DNA of 64,000 nt from Bedellia somnulentella. Taxonomy: Eukaryota > Arthropoda > Insecta > Lepidoptera > Bedelliidae. The DNA lies in assembly GCA_963576735.1 (NCBI GenBank), contig OY755188.1, positions 15,240,323-15,304,322 of the forward strand, written 5' to 3'. Shown here in pieces: positions 51,281 through 61,800 of the stretch. The notes beneath the pieces were generated by a model. That model saw only the letters and a list, made by a program, of their open reading frames with translations. It searched no databases and was not told the origin of the DNA. The position numbers were made by a program, and so were the translations under genes. How positions within the stretch are numbered: position 1 is the stretch's first letter; the number at the start of each line of letters is the position of its first letter.

Positions 51281-54200
51281 ATGTTTAAAGAGGTTATTTT
51301 GGTTGTGGCTTGCTGTTATGCCATATTGTCAAAACCATCTTTGGTGAGTCTATTAACCTAACATTATTACTTGGACATACTAAAAAATAATAATAAGATT
51401 AACTTTAAGCTACATTTTTAAATGTTGAAATCTATTTTCTTAAGTCATTTTCGGATTTTATTGCTTAGATAAAATGATAATAGTTGGAAGGATGATAACT
51501 TTGTTCCCGTTTAAGGGATAACTTTAATTAAAAAGCATCAAAAATTGTGCATTGAGTAACAAAAGCCCAGAGGAAATTCGGTGGTTTATTATAGGAGGAA
51601 ATTTGATGACCATTTATTTTTAACTGTCCCCTTAATTTCCTTTGTAAAGACTTTTAAGTTTCGCAAATGCACTATTTGGAAACAATTATGTTAATCTAAG
51701 AAATGTTGAATTTGCAAATCGTTGTCTGACAAGATTTAAATGCCAATATTTAATACCTATCTCTATTATTTTTTGCTCAAGTGAGACGTGGTTTTACAAG
51801 AGAAGTTGAAATAAGAAATAGGGTTTTGTTAATGTTGCATGTTAAAATTTTGTTTGACTCTGTGTGACTGACTAAAGTGAGAATAAAATTCGGTATGCAA
51901 AGTTTTACTAAAGTGATGCTGATTACAAAACCATTTCGAGATACTCGTATTATGGTTTTAAGCAATATTTTCTTGAAATTATATCAATTGAAGCTAAGAT
52001 GACTGTTATTTTATTAAAAAACTGTAACAGTGTTTGACCTTCAATGTTGTTTCGAAGACTTTGCAGTTTATTAATAAAATATCGAAAATCATAGGTTTGT
52101 TTAGTATAATATCGTAATAATTTAATTTGACATCACAAATTCGTATTATGTTTTGCAATCAGCAACATTTTCATAAAATATTTCGCTTCATTTGCATGTC
52201 GCTACGTGATTTCATCAATCGATGACGTCATAAAGTACGAAAGTTGAACAATCTTTAAAAAATCATAACTTTACAATTACTCATTTTAAATGGAAAATAT
52301 TCAAATGAGTCTTTTATTATAGAATAAAAATATTTAATAAATACCAAAAAAAAACCTTGCATACCGAATTGAAGTAAGGGAGCAAAGTACATATTTCAAA
52401 CTCAACAAAAAAAACGTGCTATGTAGAATAGAATAGAATAACTCTTTATTGCACATCAAACACAAAGGTACAAGAATAATATAATAATAATAATATGATC
52501 AAACAGTTTACAGTGAGTTTAAATCTTTTTGTTCATGAAATAAAGAAATAAAGGATAGAAGAATTTCGCGCTGGCAGCCATTGACACGGTAGCTCAATTG
52601 GCAAGAGCGACGGGGGCGTATACCTGAGGTCGCGGGTTCGAATCCCGCCTGTGTCGAAATTTTCCTTTCCTTTATTTATTAGTTTACAGTGAGGTTCAAT
52701 TGGCGGTCTTATCGCTAAAAGCAGCTAAATGTATTTAGTGATGTATGCTATAGTCAGCGTTATTTAATCAAATGTTACAAGGCCATGTTTTTACTTGAAA
52801 GAGCATATAAAACCGAAATTTTTAACTTTGTTCTATACAAAGCGTTGTCTTTATCTACAAAAGTTCGTGAACCGTCAAGAAATGTCTGTAATTAAACGAG
52901 TTCTGCTTCTAAAACACATTTTATCAGTATTTTATTTTAGCTCTGTAGCGTCGGCTTAGAATAGCTCTACCCCATTTCTTCTGGTGGGTGTACGTAAGAG
53001 GCGACTAACGGTATTGGGGCTTTTAAAGAATTTTTGGGCGATGCGGTTGGAGACCCATCACCAACATCTTTTATTTCACCATCTTTTCCCCTCGCTACTG
53101 CCAAAAGTGGCTGAAGAATTTCTAATTCCCTAGTTCTGGCTACCCCTTCAAGGGTTTAATAGCTGTAAGTATATGTTTGTATATATGTTTAATTCCATTT
53201 CAGGCAATAACTCAAGAACAATTGGACAGAGTCTATAGGCATTTGGGTGAATTTGCTTCAATCTGTTCGAAAAACTACCCATTGAGCGAAGAAGATGCTA
53301 TAAAATTAAAGAAAAAGCAGGAAACCAATGGTGAAAATGTGGCGTGTTACCTTTATTGTTTCTACTCACAAATTGGACTGGTACTTTTTTACATACATAC
53401 ACATACTCACGGCTATATTTCCCTAGAAGGGGTAGCCAGAGCTAAGGAATTACAAATTCCTCAGCCACTTTTGGAAGTTGAGTGGGGAAAAGATGGTAAA
53501 AATAAAGGTTTTTGGTGATGGGTCTCCAACCGCATCGCCCAAAAATCCAATAAAAAGCCCCAATACCCTTAGTCGCCTCATACGACACCCGTGGGTAGAA
53601 AGGGGTAGCGACATTCTAAGCCGGCACTACACGGCAATTTGTTACATAATTTGTCATAAAAAGGAATCTCTGTTATAGTGTGTGAAAAGAATGATGGAAA
53701 CATTAAGACCCAAACATGACAGTAGTTATTCTGACTTCACATTACATTTCATCCTATTTTATTTATTATAAATGTAAAAGTTTAGATGTTTGGATGTTTG
53801 AGGTAAAAAGGCGTCCCAATTCCAGAATGCACATGAATGAAATTTAGCAGAATGCTAGATAATGACCCAAATTATAATACAGGATATTTTTTATCCTATA
53901 TTATAATCACGCCTGATTGAACTCAGAGTACCGGAAAAACGCCTAAAGTTTGGCATAAGAAAATTTACAGTACGAAGTCTGTCGGGTCAGCTAGTAATAA
54001 ATAAAATTATTACGAATAAAAATATTCGTAGCAATTTACAAAAGTAGCAGAAATAAAAACATTTAAAAGTCATCTTACACACGTATATATCATTTAGATC
54101 GTTGATATGCAAAAGAGATTGGATCTGCTATTAATAGTATTATGATTATTTTGTGTCGCTAATGCAACAAAACAAAATTGTGCTGTTTGTAATTTTTCTT

Positions 54201-57200
54201 TGCTGAAATATCAGAAGGGAAGTGAGCACTAATCAAAAGGTTATCTTTTACACAATAGGGTATTTCGATTTTTCCTTGCTACTTTAGAAATATTAATACC
54301 TCTGCCAACTCCTTCGGGGATATACGGCATGAACGTTTGATTATTTGTGTCTTCAGAATCTTTACTTTTTCACCTTGTGTACTGACACGGAAGAATTTGT
54401 ATTTATTCTGAAACTTATCTGAACCTCCAACAAGCTTTGCGTTTCAAAATCATTTTAAATACTAGGAAGTAAGAGGGGCATGCCAAAAGGAACTAGATAC
54501 TCAAAAATTATAACATTTATTCTTTATAACAAGTGTCGATATTTTAAAATTATTCACCCTGAGCACGTATACACTTTTCCATACGTCTGAACCAATTGGA
54601 AAATACCTGTGACCACTTTTCTTTAGATACCTCAGAAATCTTGACATTATAGGCAACCAGCGCATCTTCTTTGCTTTCAAATCTTTTCCCCTTTAGTTTT
54701 TCTTTGATTTTCGGAAACAAGTAAAAATCACAAGGCGCTAGGTCAGGGGAATATGGCGGGTGAGGGAGAATTGACACATTTTTTGAGTTGAAAAAGGTTG
54801 GCGGCCGTCCTATCTTCGCTTCATCTTCGAGACATTACCGTCCTCTTTTCAGCAAACCAATTGAATACTGTTGCTCAGGAACAAGCAGACTCACCAAAAG
54901 TAGAAGCCAAAAGTTCAAAACATTCTTTAGGCTTAAAACCTTTTTTTTTAAAGTCATAATAAATCATAGCGCGAAAATCACGTCGACTGAGCTCCATTGT
55001 TGCAAGTGAATTCCCGCCAGATTCACGGAAAAATTATGCTCATTCAAATAAAAAATAAATAAAAGAAGTGTGTTCTATATTCAAATATGTCAATAAAAAA
55101 CCAGCCTATAAGATGGTGTTTAGCTTGCAAGTGTCTATAAAGAGTATCTAACTTATATTGGTATGCCCCTCGTATTAGGGGTTTTACGGCGTTTTATATC
55201 CAAATAGAACATTACTTTCATCATGTATTTCACTTTAAATCAAATCCTCAACATTTCTAAAAAACACGCCTAAAAGTGAAGTCAAGGAAACAGCGTAATA
55301 AAGCAAAATTATTTTGCTTAAATGGTAAAGCTAATAAAAAATAGTTAATGCAAAAAGCGCCATGTTCTTGCAAGCTAATTAAAACGAGTTACTTATTTTT
55401 GTGTAAAGGGAAATTTAATATTTAGGTATATATTTATATGAAATTTCAGATGAATGACCAAGGCATGCTTGTGGAAGACAAAGCATTAGAAATAGCTAAG
55501 CAGATATTTACAGATGGTGAAGAGGCACTCATTAATAATGTGTCAGGATACATAAGTTCATGCTCATCAGGTAACAATTGCAAAAGTTAAAATAAAATTA
55601 CTCATTTAAATTCTTTGGTTATAATAATGATGTTTTTGTTTTCAGTTAATTCAAAACCTGTAAATGATGGCGATGAAGGTTGTGAAAGAGCTTATTTGAT
55701 TTATAGGTGTCTTGCAGGGAAGCGTGCTCAGGTCAGTGTATAAACTGTTATGTATTTTAAGTTGGAGTTAAGTAAAATATTTAGTTATCTCCTAGTCTAC
55801 AAGACCTCAAGTAAGATATGTCGAGCTCTTTTTATCTCGCCCTACAGGATGAGTTGTGTATAGAGAGATATATGTTGATAGTATAGATAAATAGGGTGTC
55901 ATACGTTTCACCGAATGTTGTGAGCTCGACGCACGCGAGCTCGAAAAAATATTTGAGTGGTACACCGGCTCGAAAGTACGTGAATTCGAAAACCACCAGC
56001 TCGAAAGACGTTGGCGCGAATCACGTTTCACCGAAAATCTTTCGTATGGTTTGTCAGTTTGAAAAGCAGATTATAATTAATGACTTGATCTTATTAATAT
56101 TGACATATTTTCTTTGAAGGTACTTTGTTTTTTTAGTTTTTCATGTTATTTGCATCCACCCTCATTAAAATAATTACGCTTATTGGAAAATCACTTAGCT
56201 ACCTTCCTAAACTGCCCTTCAAAACCCATAAAAGTAGCCAGAGCCACAAAATTAGAAATCATACATACATATACTCATGGCTATAAGTCACTAAAATGGG
56301 TTGCCAGAGAGAGTGAATTAGTAAATCCTCAGCCACTTTTGATAGTTATGTGGGGAAAAGATAGTAAAATAAAGGTTATTGGTGATGGCTCTTCTACCGC
56401 ATCACCCAAAAAGCATTTAAAAAACAGCTAGCTCTCGTTACAGCTTTATTAAACTCAGCCTCTTTTAGAAATTAAGAGGGGCAAAAATAGTAAAATAAAG
56501 GTTGTTGGTGATAGGTCTCTAAACTTATCGCCCAAAAAGCTTTTAAAACCCAAATAATCTGGCTCTGGCTACTTTTTTTGGGTTTTGTAGGTAAGTAGCA
56601 AGGTAGGTTACGAGGTGATTTTCCAATAAGCGTAATTATTTTCCTGAGGGTGGATGCAAATAACATCAATGACAAAAAAATCAAAGTGCCTACAAAGAAG
56701 ATATGTTTAATATTAATAAGATTAAGAAATTAACTATCATCTGCTTTTCAAACTGATTTACCATACGAAAGTTTTTCGGTGAAACGTGATTCGCGCCAAC
56801 GTCTTTCGAGCTGGCGGCGGTTTTCGAATTCACGTACTTTCGAGCTGGCGTACCACTCAAATATTTTATCGTGCTCGCGTGCGTCGAGTTCGCGACATTC
56901 GGTGAAACGTATGACACCCAGACAAATATAGTTGAAATCGTTTATTATAACATTTTCAACCCTGCGGTTATCATAAATAAGTATCTTAGAATATAGTAAC
57001 TTTACTAGAAGTCTTAGTACATCCCCAGAAAAAACTCTCATATATGGAAATAGTACAGACATCAAGTTAGCTCCAAAGTAAAAATCATGACTTATGGTAT
57101 GGGATAAGCAAATAAATGCCATCCATGACTAAGAAATATACAGGGTATTTCAACAAGAACTTTGTATTCTAAAACAAAAAAAAAATATGAAGATGATTTT

Positions 57201-58134
57201 ATTTTTTACTAGAGGTAGGTATTACAAAAAGAGAAGATTTTGGCAACGATGAATAAAAAATGATATAGGTAGTTTGTTTTTTAAATATTCGTTACAATTT
57301 TTTTTGGTCTCTTAATCTGTTTTTCTATCTTTATGAAATTAGTTTGTGTCCAAAAATACTAATTTATAAAACATATAACATAACATAACATAAACGTTCA
57401 CGCCGTTTATCCCCGAAGGGGTTGGCAGAGGTACATTGGTACACTCCTGAACTCACATGGCAAGCGCCATCTAGTTTCCAGAGAAGGTACCCACGTTTTG
57501 CTTAGACAGTGTACTCACGTGATAGGGGGCAGGCCTATCGCCGTTTTGTACTAATACACTGTCACATGACTAAGTACAACTTATCCATGTGGGTTTCCTC
57601 ACGATGTTTTCCCTCACCGTTAGCAACCATGATAAATTAACCACACATATGACTTTAGAAAAGACAAATTGGTGTAGGCCCGTCCCAGGATTGGAACTCA
57701 CGCCCTTCTGTTTTCGAGCGGGTGTTCTACCCACTGGACTACGAGTATCATGTCGCTAATTTATATATAAACTATATAACTAATTTATATGAACATTAAA
57801 ACACTGAAAAATTGTATTCACATATTACTCCTCCTTATATCGATATATTTCCTGTTGTTGTTTTTCAACCCCTTATTGCAATAAAACCTTTTACTAAATA
57901 AAGGATAGAAAAAATTCGACACAGGCGGGCATCGAACCCGCGACTTCAGGTATACACCCCCGTCGCTCTGCCGGCCGCCTGTGTCGAAATTTTTCTGTCC
58001 TTTGTTTATTCTTTATTTATAAGTTATAATCCCCACATGAGGTTTTCAAAAAACCTTTTACTTCCTATTTCTTACTTCAATGCTTTAATTTCATTAATAT
58101 TTTCTACTTTTTTCAGTATGGATTTATTTTGTGA
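51281..58134 (+). CDS. Odorant-binding protein OBP-D (PBP/GOBP family, 5 exons)
   Basis: Plus-strand exons are 51281-51343, 53204-53380, 55450-55570, 55646-55731 and 58117-58134, phases 0, 0, 1 and 0. The product has 154 residues with a 21-residue signal peptide (MFKEVILVVACCYAILSKPS...). The cysteines lie in SICSKN, VACYLYC, SSCSS, DEGCERA and YRC, spaced x26, x3, x44, x14 and x8. The terminal exon encodes Y-G-F-I-L and the stop, as in OBP-C (F-G-F-D-L). The exon-2 donor reads GTACTT, weaker than the GTAAGT of the other paralogues, and a young Rep-B SINE sits about 15 bp into that intron. Another Rep-B copy ends about 15 bp before the exon-2 acceptor. Intron 3 contains a deleted mariner and intron 4 a fold-back element. 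Probable secreted ligand carrier; convergent with OBP-E. Confidence 0.93.
51345..52430. other. OBP-D intron 1, no feature recognised
   Basis: AT-rich sequence without an identifiable repeat or exon. Confidence 0.4.
52434..52735 (+). mobile_element. Moth repeat (AACTCTTTATTGCACATCAA family), split by Rep-C
   Basis: AGAATAACTCTTTATTGCAC to CAATTGGCGGTCTTATCGCT, also present at 61416-61560. Possibly the end of a non-LTR element. Confidence 0.65.
52517..52680 (+). mobile_element. Rep-C SINE, nested, with terminal inverted ends
   Basis: Exact 12-bp duplication AGTTTACAGTGA at 52505-52516 and 52681-52692. It contains the full tRNA-like core, and begins with AAATCTTTTTGTTCATGA, the inverse of the Rep-C 3' end seen elsewhere. 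Confidence 0.88.
52941..53188 (+). mobile_element. Rep-B SINE just upstream of OBP-D exon 2
   Basis: Complete, tail TGTTTGTATATATG. It ends 15 bp before the exon-2 acceptor and occupies the place where a branch point would be expected. Confidence 0.87.
53396..53641 (-). mobile_element. Rep-B SINE just after the OBP-D exon-2 donor
   Basis: Young, near-consensus copy; duplication TTACATA at 53389-53395 and 53642-53648. The tail starts 15 bp after the exon, antisense to the gene. Confidence 0.9.
53757..53996 (+). mobile_element. Non-autonomous moth repeat, copy 4, with CTAGT end
   Basis: AAATGTAAAAGTTTAGATGT to CTGTCGGGTCAGCTAGTA. The CTAG-T end is compatible with a Helitron-type element. Confidence 0.6.
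54288..54340 (+). mobile_element. Rep-A SINE 3' scrap
   Basis: TACCTCTGCCAACTCCTTCG to GGCATGAACG. Confidence 0.65.
54472..55172 (-). mobile_element. mariner element with internal deletion
   Basis: TA flanks both ends. TIRs AGAGGGGCATGCC and CGAGGGGCATACC match inward to about 30 bp. The minus strand encodes the start of the transposase (MELSRRDFRAMIYYDF) and, after a deletion, its end (HPPYSPDLAPCDFYLFPK), which includes the third catalytic Asp of the DD34D triad. The middle third with the first two Asp residues is gone, leaving 701 bp against about 1.3 kb for a complete element. Cannot move by itself. Confidence 0.9.
55894..56919. mobile_element. Fold-back element with about 300-bp arms in OBP-D intron 4
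   Basis: The left arm (55894-56196) and right arm (56618-56919) are reverse complements. Ends GGGTGTCATACGTTTCACCG. A 9-bp duplication AGATAAATA / AGACAAATA flanks it (one mismatch). Arms contain repeated CGTTTCACCGAA and GCTCGAAA motifs. Rep-B fragments sit in the centre (56262-56425 and 56470-56545). Confidence 0.87.
56262..56545 (-). mobile_element. Two Rep-B fragments inside the fold-back element
   Basis: 56262-56425 starts with the tail ACATACATATACTCATGG; 56470-56545 repeats the middle part (AAGGTTGTTGGTGATAGG). Both diverged. Confidence 0.7.
56929..57365. other. OBP-D intron 4, no feature recognised
   Basis: AT-rich, nothing supported. Confidence 0.4.
57373..57755 (-). mobile_element. 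Rep-A SINE, full length
   Basis: Reverse of the GGAAACTAGATGGCGCTTGC subtype, head at 57690-57755. Confidence 0.9.
57898..58050. mobile_element. Rep-C SINE, rearranged hairpin copy
   Basis: A minus-strand core (GGGCATCGAACCCGCGACTT) meets a plus-strand end (CCGCCTGTGTCGAAATTTTT), so the copy folds back on itself. It ends 65 bp before OBP-D exon 5. Confidence 0.8.
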
Positions 58135-58215
58135 GCCAAAGGCGATACAAAGAATTACTTTCGATTCACGGAAAATGCTAGCTGCGAGTATTTCTTGAAA
58201 GATACTTGTATAAAA

Positions 58216-58221
58216 AATAAA
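58216..58221 (+). promoter_or_regulatory. Putative poly(A) signal of OBP-D
   Basis: AATAAA lies 82 bp after the OBP-D stop codon, in sequence without recognised repeats. Confidence 0.5.
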
Positions 58222-58389
58222 TTTATAACTGCAACACACAACTGACTTTTATTTCAATTTTTAAATAAAAAATAGTGAAAAGATATAGTTCATTTAGACA
58301 ATCAGCGTGAAAGCAGAAAAACGATAGCATAGCGTGTCAAGGTCGGTTTAAAATACCAAAGCTCATTTTCATCAGTTCACTAAGGTTTT

Positions 58390-58667
58390 AGACTTCGTCG
58401 TTTTTCGGCTTCGATTGCTGTGTAGTGTCGGCTTAGAATAACACTACTCCAGTTCTACCCGTGGGTGATCGGAAGAGGCAACTAAGGGTATAGGGGCTTT
58501 TTAAGTAATTTTTGGGCGATGTGGTTGGAGACCCGTCACCAAAAACATTGATTATTACTATCTTTTCCCCAATCAACTTACAAAAGTGGCTGAGGAATTT
58601 CTCATTCCAAAGCTCTGGCTACCATGTTAAGGGATTTATAGCCGTGAGTATATGTATGTATGTATGT
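58390..58667 (+). mobile_element. Rep-B SINE between OBP-D and OBP-E
   Basis: Exact 11-bp duplication ACTAAGGTTTT at 58379-58389 and 58668-58678. About 28 extra bases precede the usual head, so the consensus may start earlier than in other copies. Confidence 0.9.
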
Positions 58668-58886
58668 ACTAAGGTTTTCTAGGGTATATGTTGAGGAATT
58701 TGGTTGAAATGCCATTCATGTGGCCAACTAAATTGGGGGCCAACATGATTTTTTCATCTATTCCCCTCAACTTCCATAAGTCCTCACCCAAAGTTTTTAT
58801 TGATTTCAAAGCCCTGTCTACCCTAATAGAAATAAGGGCTTCCTGCTCCATAAATAAATAAAATACCACATTTAGCTTAACCCAAT

Positions 58887-61800
58887 TTATATTGACATTA
58901 TTAAACTACAGAGGTTAGTCGCTGTATCCAGAGGAATGATACTTGACAGAAGTTTCATTGGGAAAAAGTCCTTCACTATTCCGATGCCGGAGCAAGATAG
59001 CTGGAGCAGCGAGCTAAATATTTCTTCGATTATAGATCGAGCCATTTTGCTTTGTGGAACCTGCGAACATATCACAAAAATAAAAGATCATCTATTTCAT
59101 TAATTATTTTAAAAACATTATTATAAATGTCATAAATGAGGACGGGTGTCTAAACAATCTTAATCAAACTATAATACAATAAATCATGACACAAATTTGA
59201 AATTTTGTTTTATTCTTTAGTTTTGGAAACAATTGATGGGACAAATAGCTGGATAGCTACTAATAGATGAATAGCTACTAATCAACATCAGAAGTAACTG
59301 AGGAATTTTGGGTTCTGAAGCTATGGCACCAGATACCAGAAGTCCTAATACCGTTAGTCGCCTCTTACAAACACCCACGGGAAGAAATGGGGTAGGTATG
59401 TAGTGTTGGCTTAGAATAATCTTAACCAACACTACACAGCTTTATACAAGATTTTTAGCAGTAAATTAATAGGAGTGTAGGATTTTTATCAGTTTTTCAA
59501 TATAAAACCAAACAAAGGGGCAATATTACAGGAAATATTTTTTTACTAATAAATAAAGAATAAACAAAGGAAAGAAAAATTTCGACACAGGCGGGAATCG
59601 AACCCGAGACCTTTTAAACGCGTAAAAAGAAATAAAAGATAAAATAATTTCGCGGTGGCAGCCATTGACACAGTAGCTCAATTGGCAGAGCGACGGGGGC
59701 GTATAACCGAGGTCGCGGGTTCGATTCCCGCCTGTGTAGAAAACAAATTTCTTTCCTTTATTTATTAGTAATAATCCACACATGAGGTTTTCATGCACAA
59801 AAAGATTTAAATTATGTAATATTTTTTTTAGTTTGAAATAAAATATGATTTTTACGTTTGATTTAGACACATCAACATCTTCTGTTTCGTCATCTGGCGA
59901 ATTGGATTGCTTAACAAGACATGATAAAGTTAACATCGCCCTCTCACATCCTTTATTTCCATCGCGCACCTCCGCATCGTTCACTGAAAAATAAAACAAA
60001 CACTTTATACTCACGGCTATAAATCCCAAAACGGGGTAGCAGAGCGAGCGAATATGGAATTCCTCAGCCTCTTTTGGAAGTTGAGTGGGGAAAATATGGT
60101 AATAATAAATAATTGCTGGTGACGGGTCTCCAACCTCATCGCCCAAAAATCACTTAGAAGCCCTTAAATCTTTAGTCGCCTCTTACGATCACTTACAATT
60201 AAAAATGGGGTAGTGCTATTCACTACACACTACACAGCATTAAGTTTTCTAATACTCATCGATATTAAACCTTTAAGTTCTTATTTATGTTGTCTTTAAA
60301 TAGTTTGGTTTATATATTTTTTTCTTATGCATTATCTGTGTGTTCATCTCATTTTAACTTGTGATCATCTGTTATTGGCCTTATTTACTGTACTTTTTTG
60401 ACTTACAATATAATATGTGTTGCTGTTGATGATCCTTGTGTAATAAATAAAAAAATATGGTTTTAGAGTAATCTATACTTGATGATATTTCTGTCCAAGT
60501 TAGGGAAATATGTTTTGTAAAAAAACATTCTCACCGTTCAACTACAAACAATAAAAATAAAAGAAAGTTAAAATAAATAAATAAAAGTGAATCATACCAT
60601 ATGCACACGCTTGAAATGTTTGCAGAACACTGTTGAGGTCTTCTTCCTTATCAAAAATGGATTGCGCCACCGACACGACAGATTCCACTTTAAGTTTTCC
60701 TTCTGAATCCATCTGAAATCATTAAAATATGCATAATAGAGATATGTTACTAATATACAGAGCCATTAAATTTTATATTTATTATTCACGTTGAGCAATT
60801 ATTACAGTCAAAGTAAAAAAATATGTTATATTTAGTATTATTATAAAATAATAGTGATTTTCAAAGCGGACGCTACACCATATATAATTTAAATTGCCGA
60901 ATGTCGAATTCGACCGAACGTTCGGTAAAAATATGTGCCAAAGCCGAATTTTGGCCGAAGTTCGGTTAAATTTTCCGCGCTTTTGCTTGATGAAGAATTA
61001 TACGTATTTGACTGTATGTGACTAAAATTTTTACAAAAATAAATAATAACTATAGTAGATATTGCTTTATTGCATAAACAAAGACTGCAATTATTCAGAA
61101 AGAAATATAAGCTAAGTGTGATTTATGAAAGTAGTTTTAATATATATTACTAGCTGACCTGACAGACTTTGTACTGTCAAAGATTAATGTCATACATCAA
61201 GTGAATTTCATCAAATTGTCTTATTTAGCCGACCCGCTAAGGGTCTCTGTCATGAGATGGTAAAAACGGGGAATGCTCCGCAGTTACACTGGGTGAACAG
61301 CGTGGTGTTACTGCGGAGCATTCCCCATAAAAACGATGTTTTTAATAGTATTCTCACAACTTTTCCCCCTTTTCTATAACTAAGAACATTTGCCTACTTC
61401 TAAGTAACACTTTGGAATAGAATAGAATAACTCTTTATTGCACATCAAACACAAATTTACAAAAATAATAATATGATCAAACAGTTTACAGTGAGGTACA
61501 ATTGGCGGTCTTATCGCTAAAAGCGATCTCTTGACAACCAACCTTTGGAAGGTGAGATCGATAAATTAATTATTTGGAAAATAAGAATAAGTAGAATCGG
61601 TTTAGCCGTATTCGAGTTTTGCGCTTAGCAACATATTTAACGATCTATTTTTATTATATAGATGTAACAACAATATTGTTATGTTGCTTTATGTTTGATT
61701 TATCTTATATACGCGTTTCTTTTATATTTGCTGAGTTTTATTTCTTGGGGACCAAAAACAAACACCAACATTCGACTCGCACAGCTATTTATTGACTTAA

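Noticed and set aside
59526..60146. 206-codon minus-strand open frame as an extended OBP-E
   Set aside because: It begins in a Rep-B copy, covers the true OBP-E exon 4 and then runs through Rep-C sequence; a donor at 59855 and a phase-matched exon explain the gene better.
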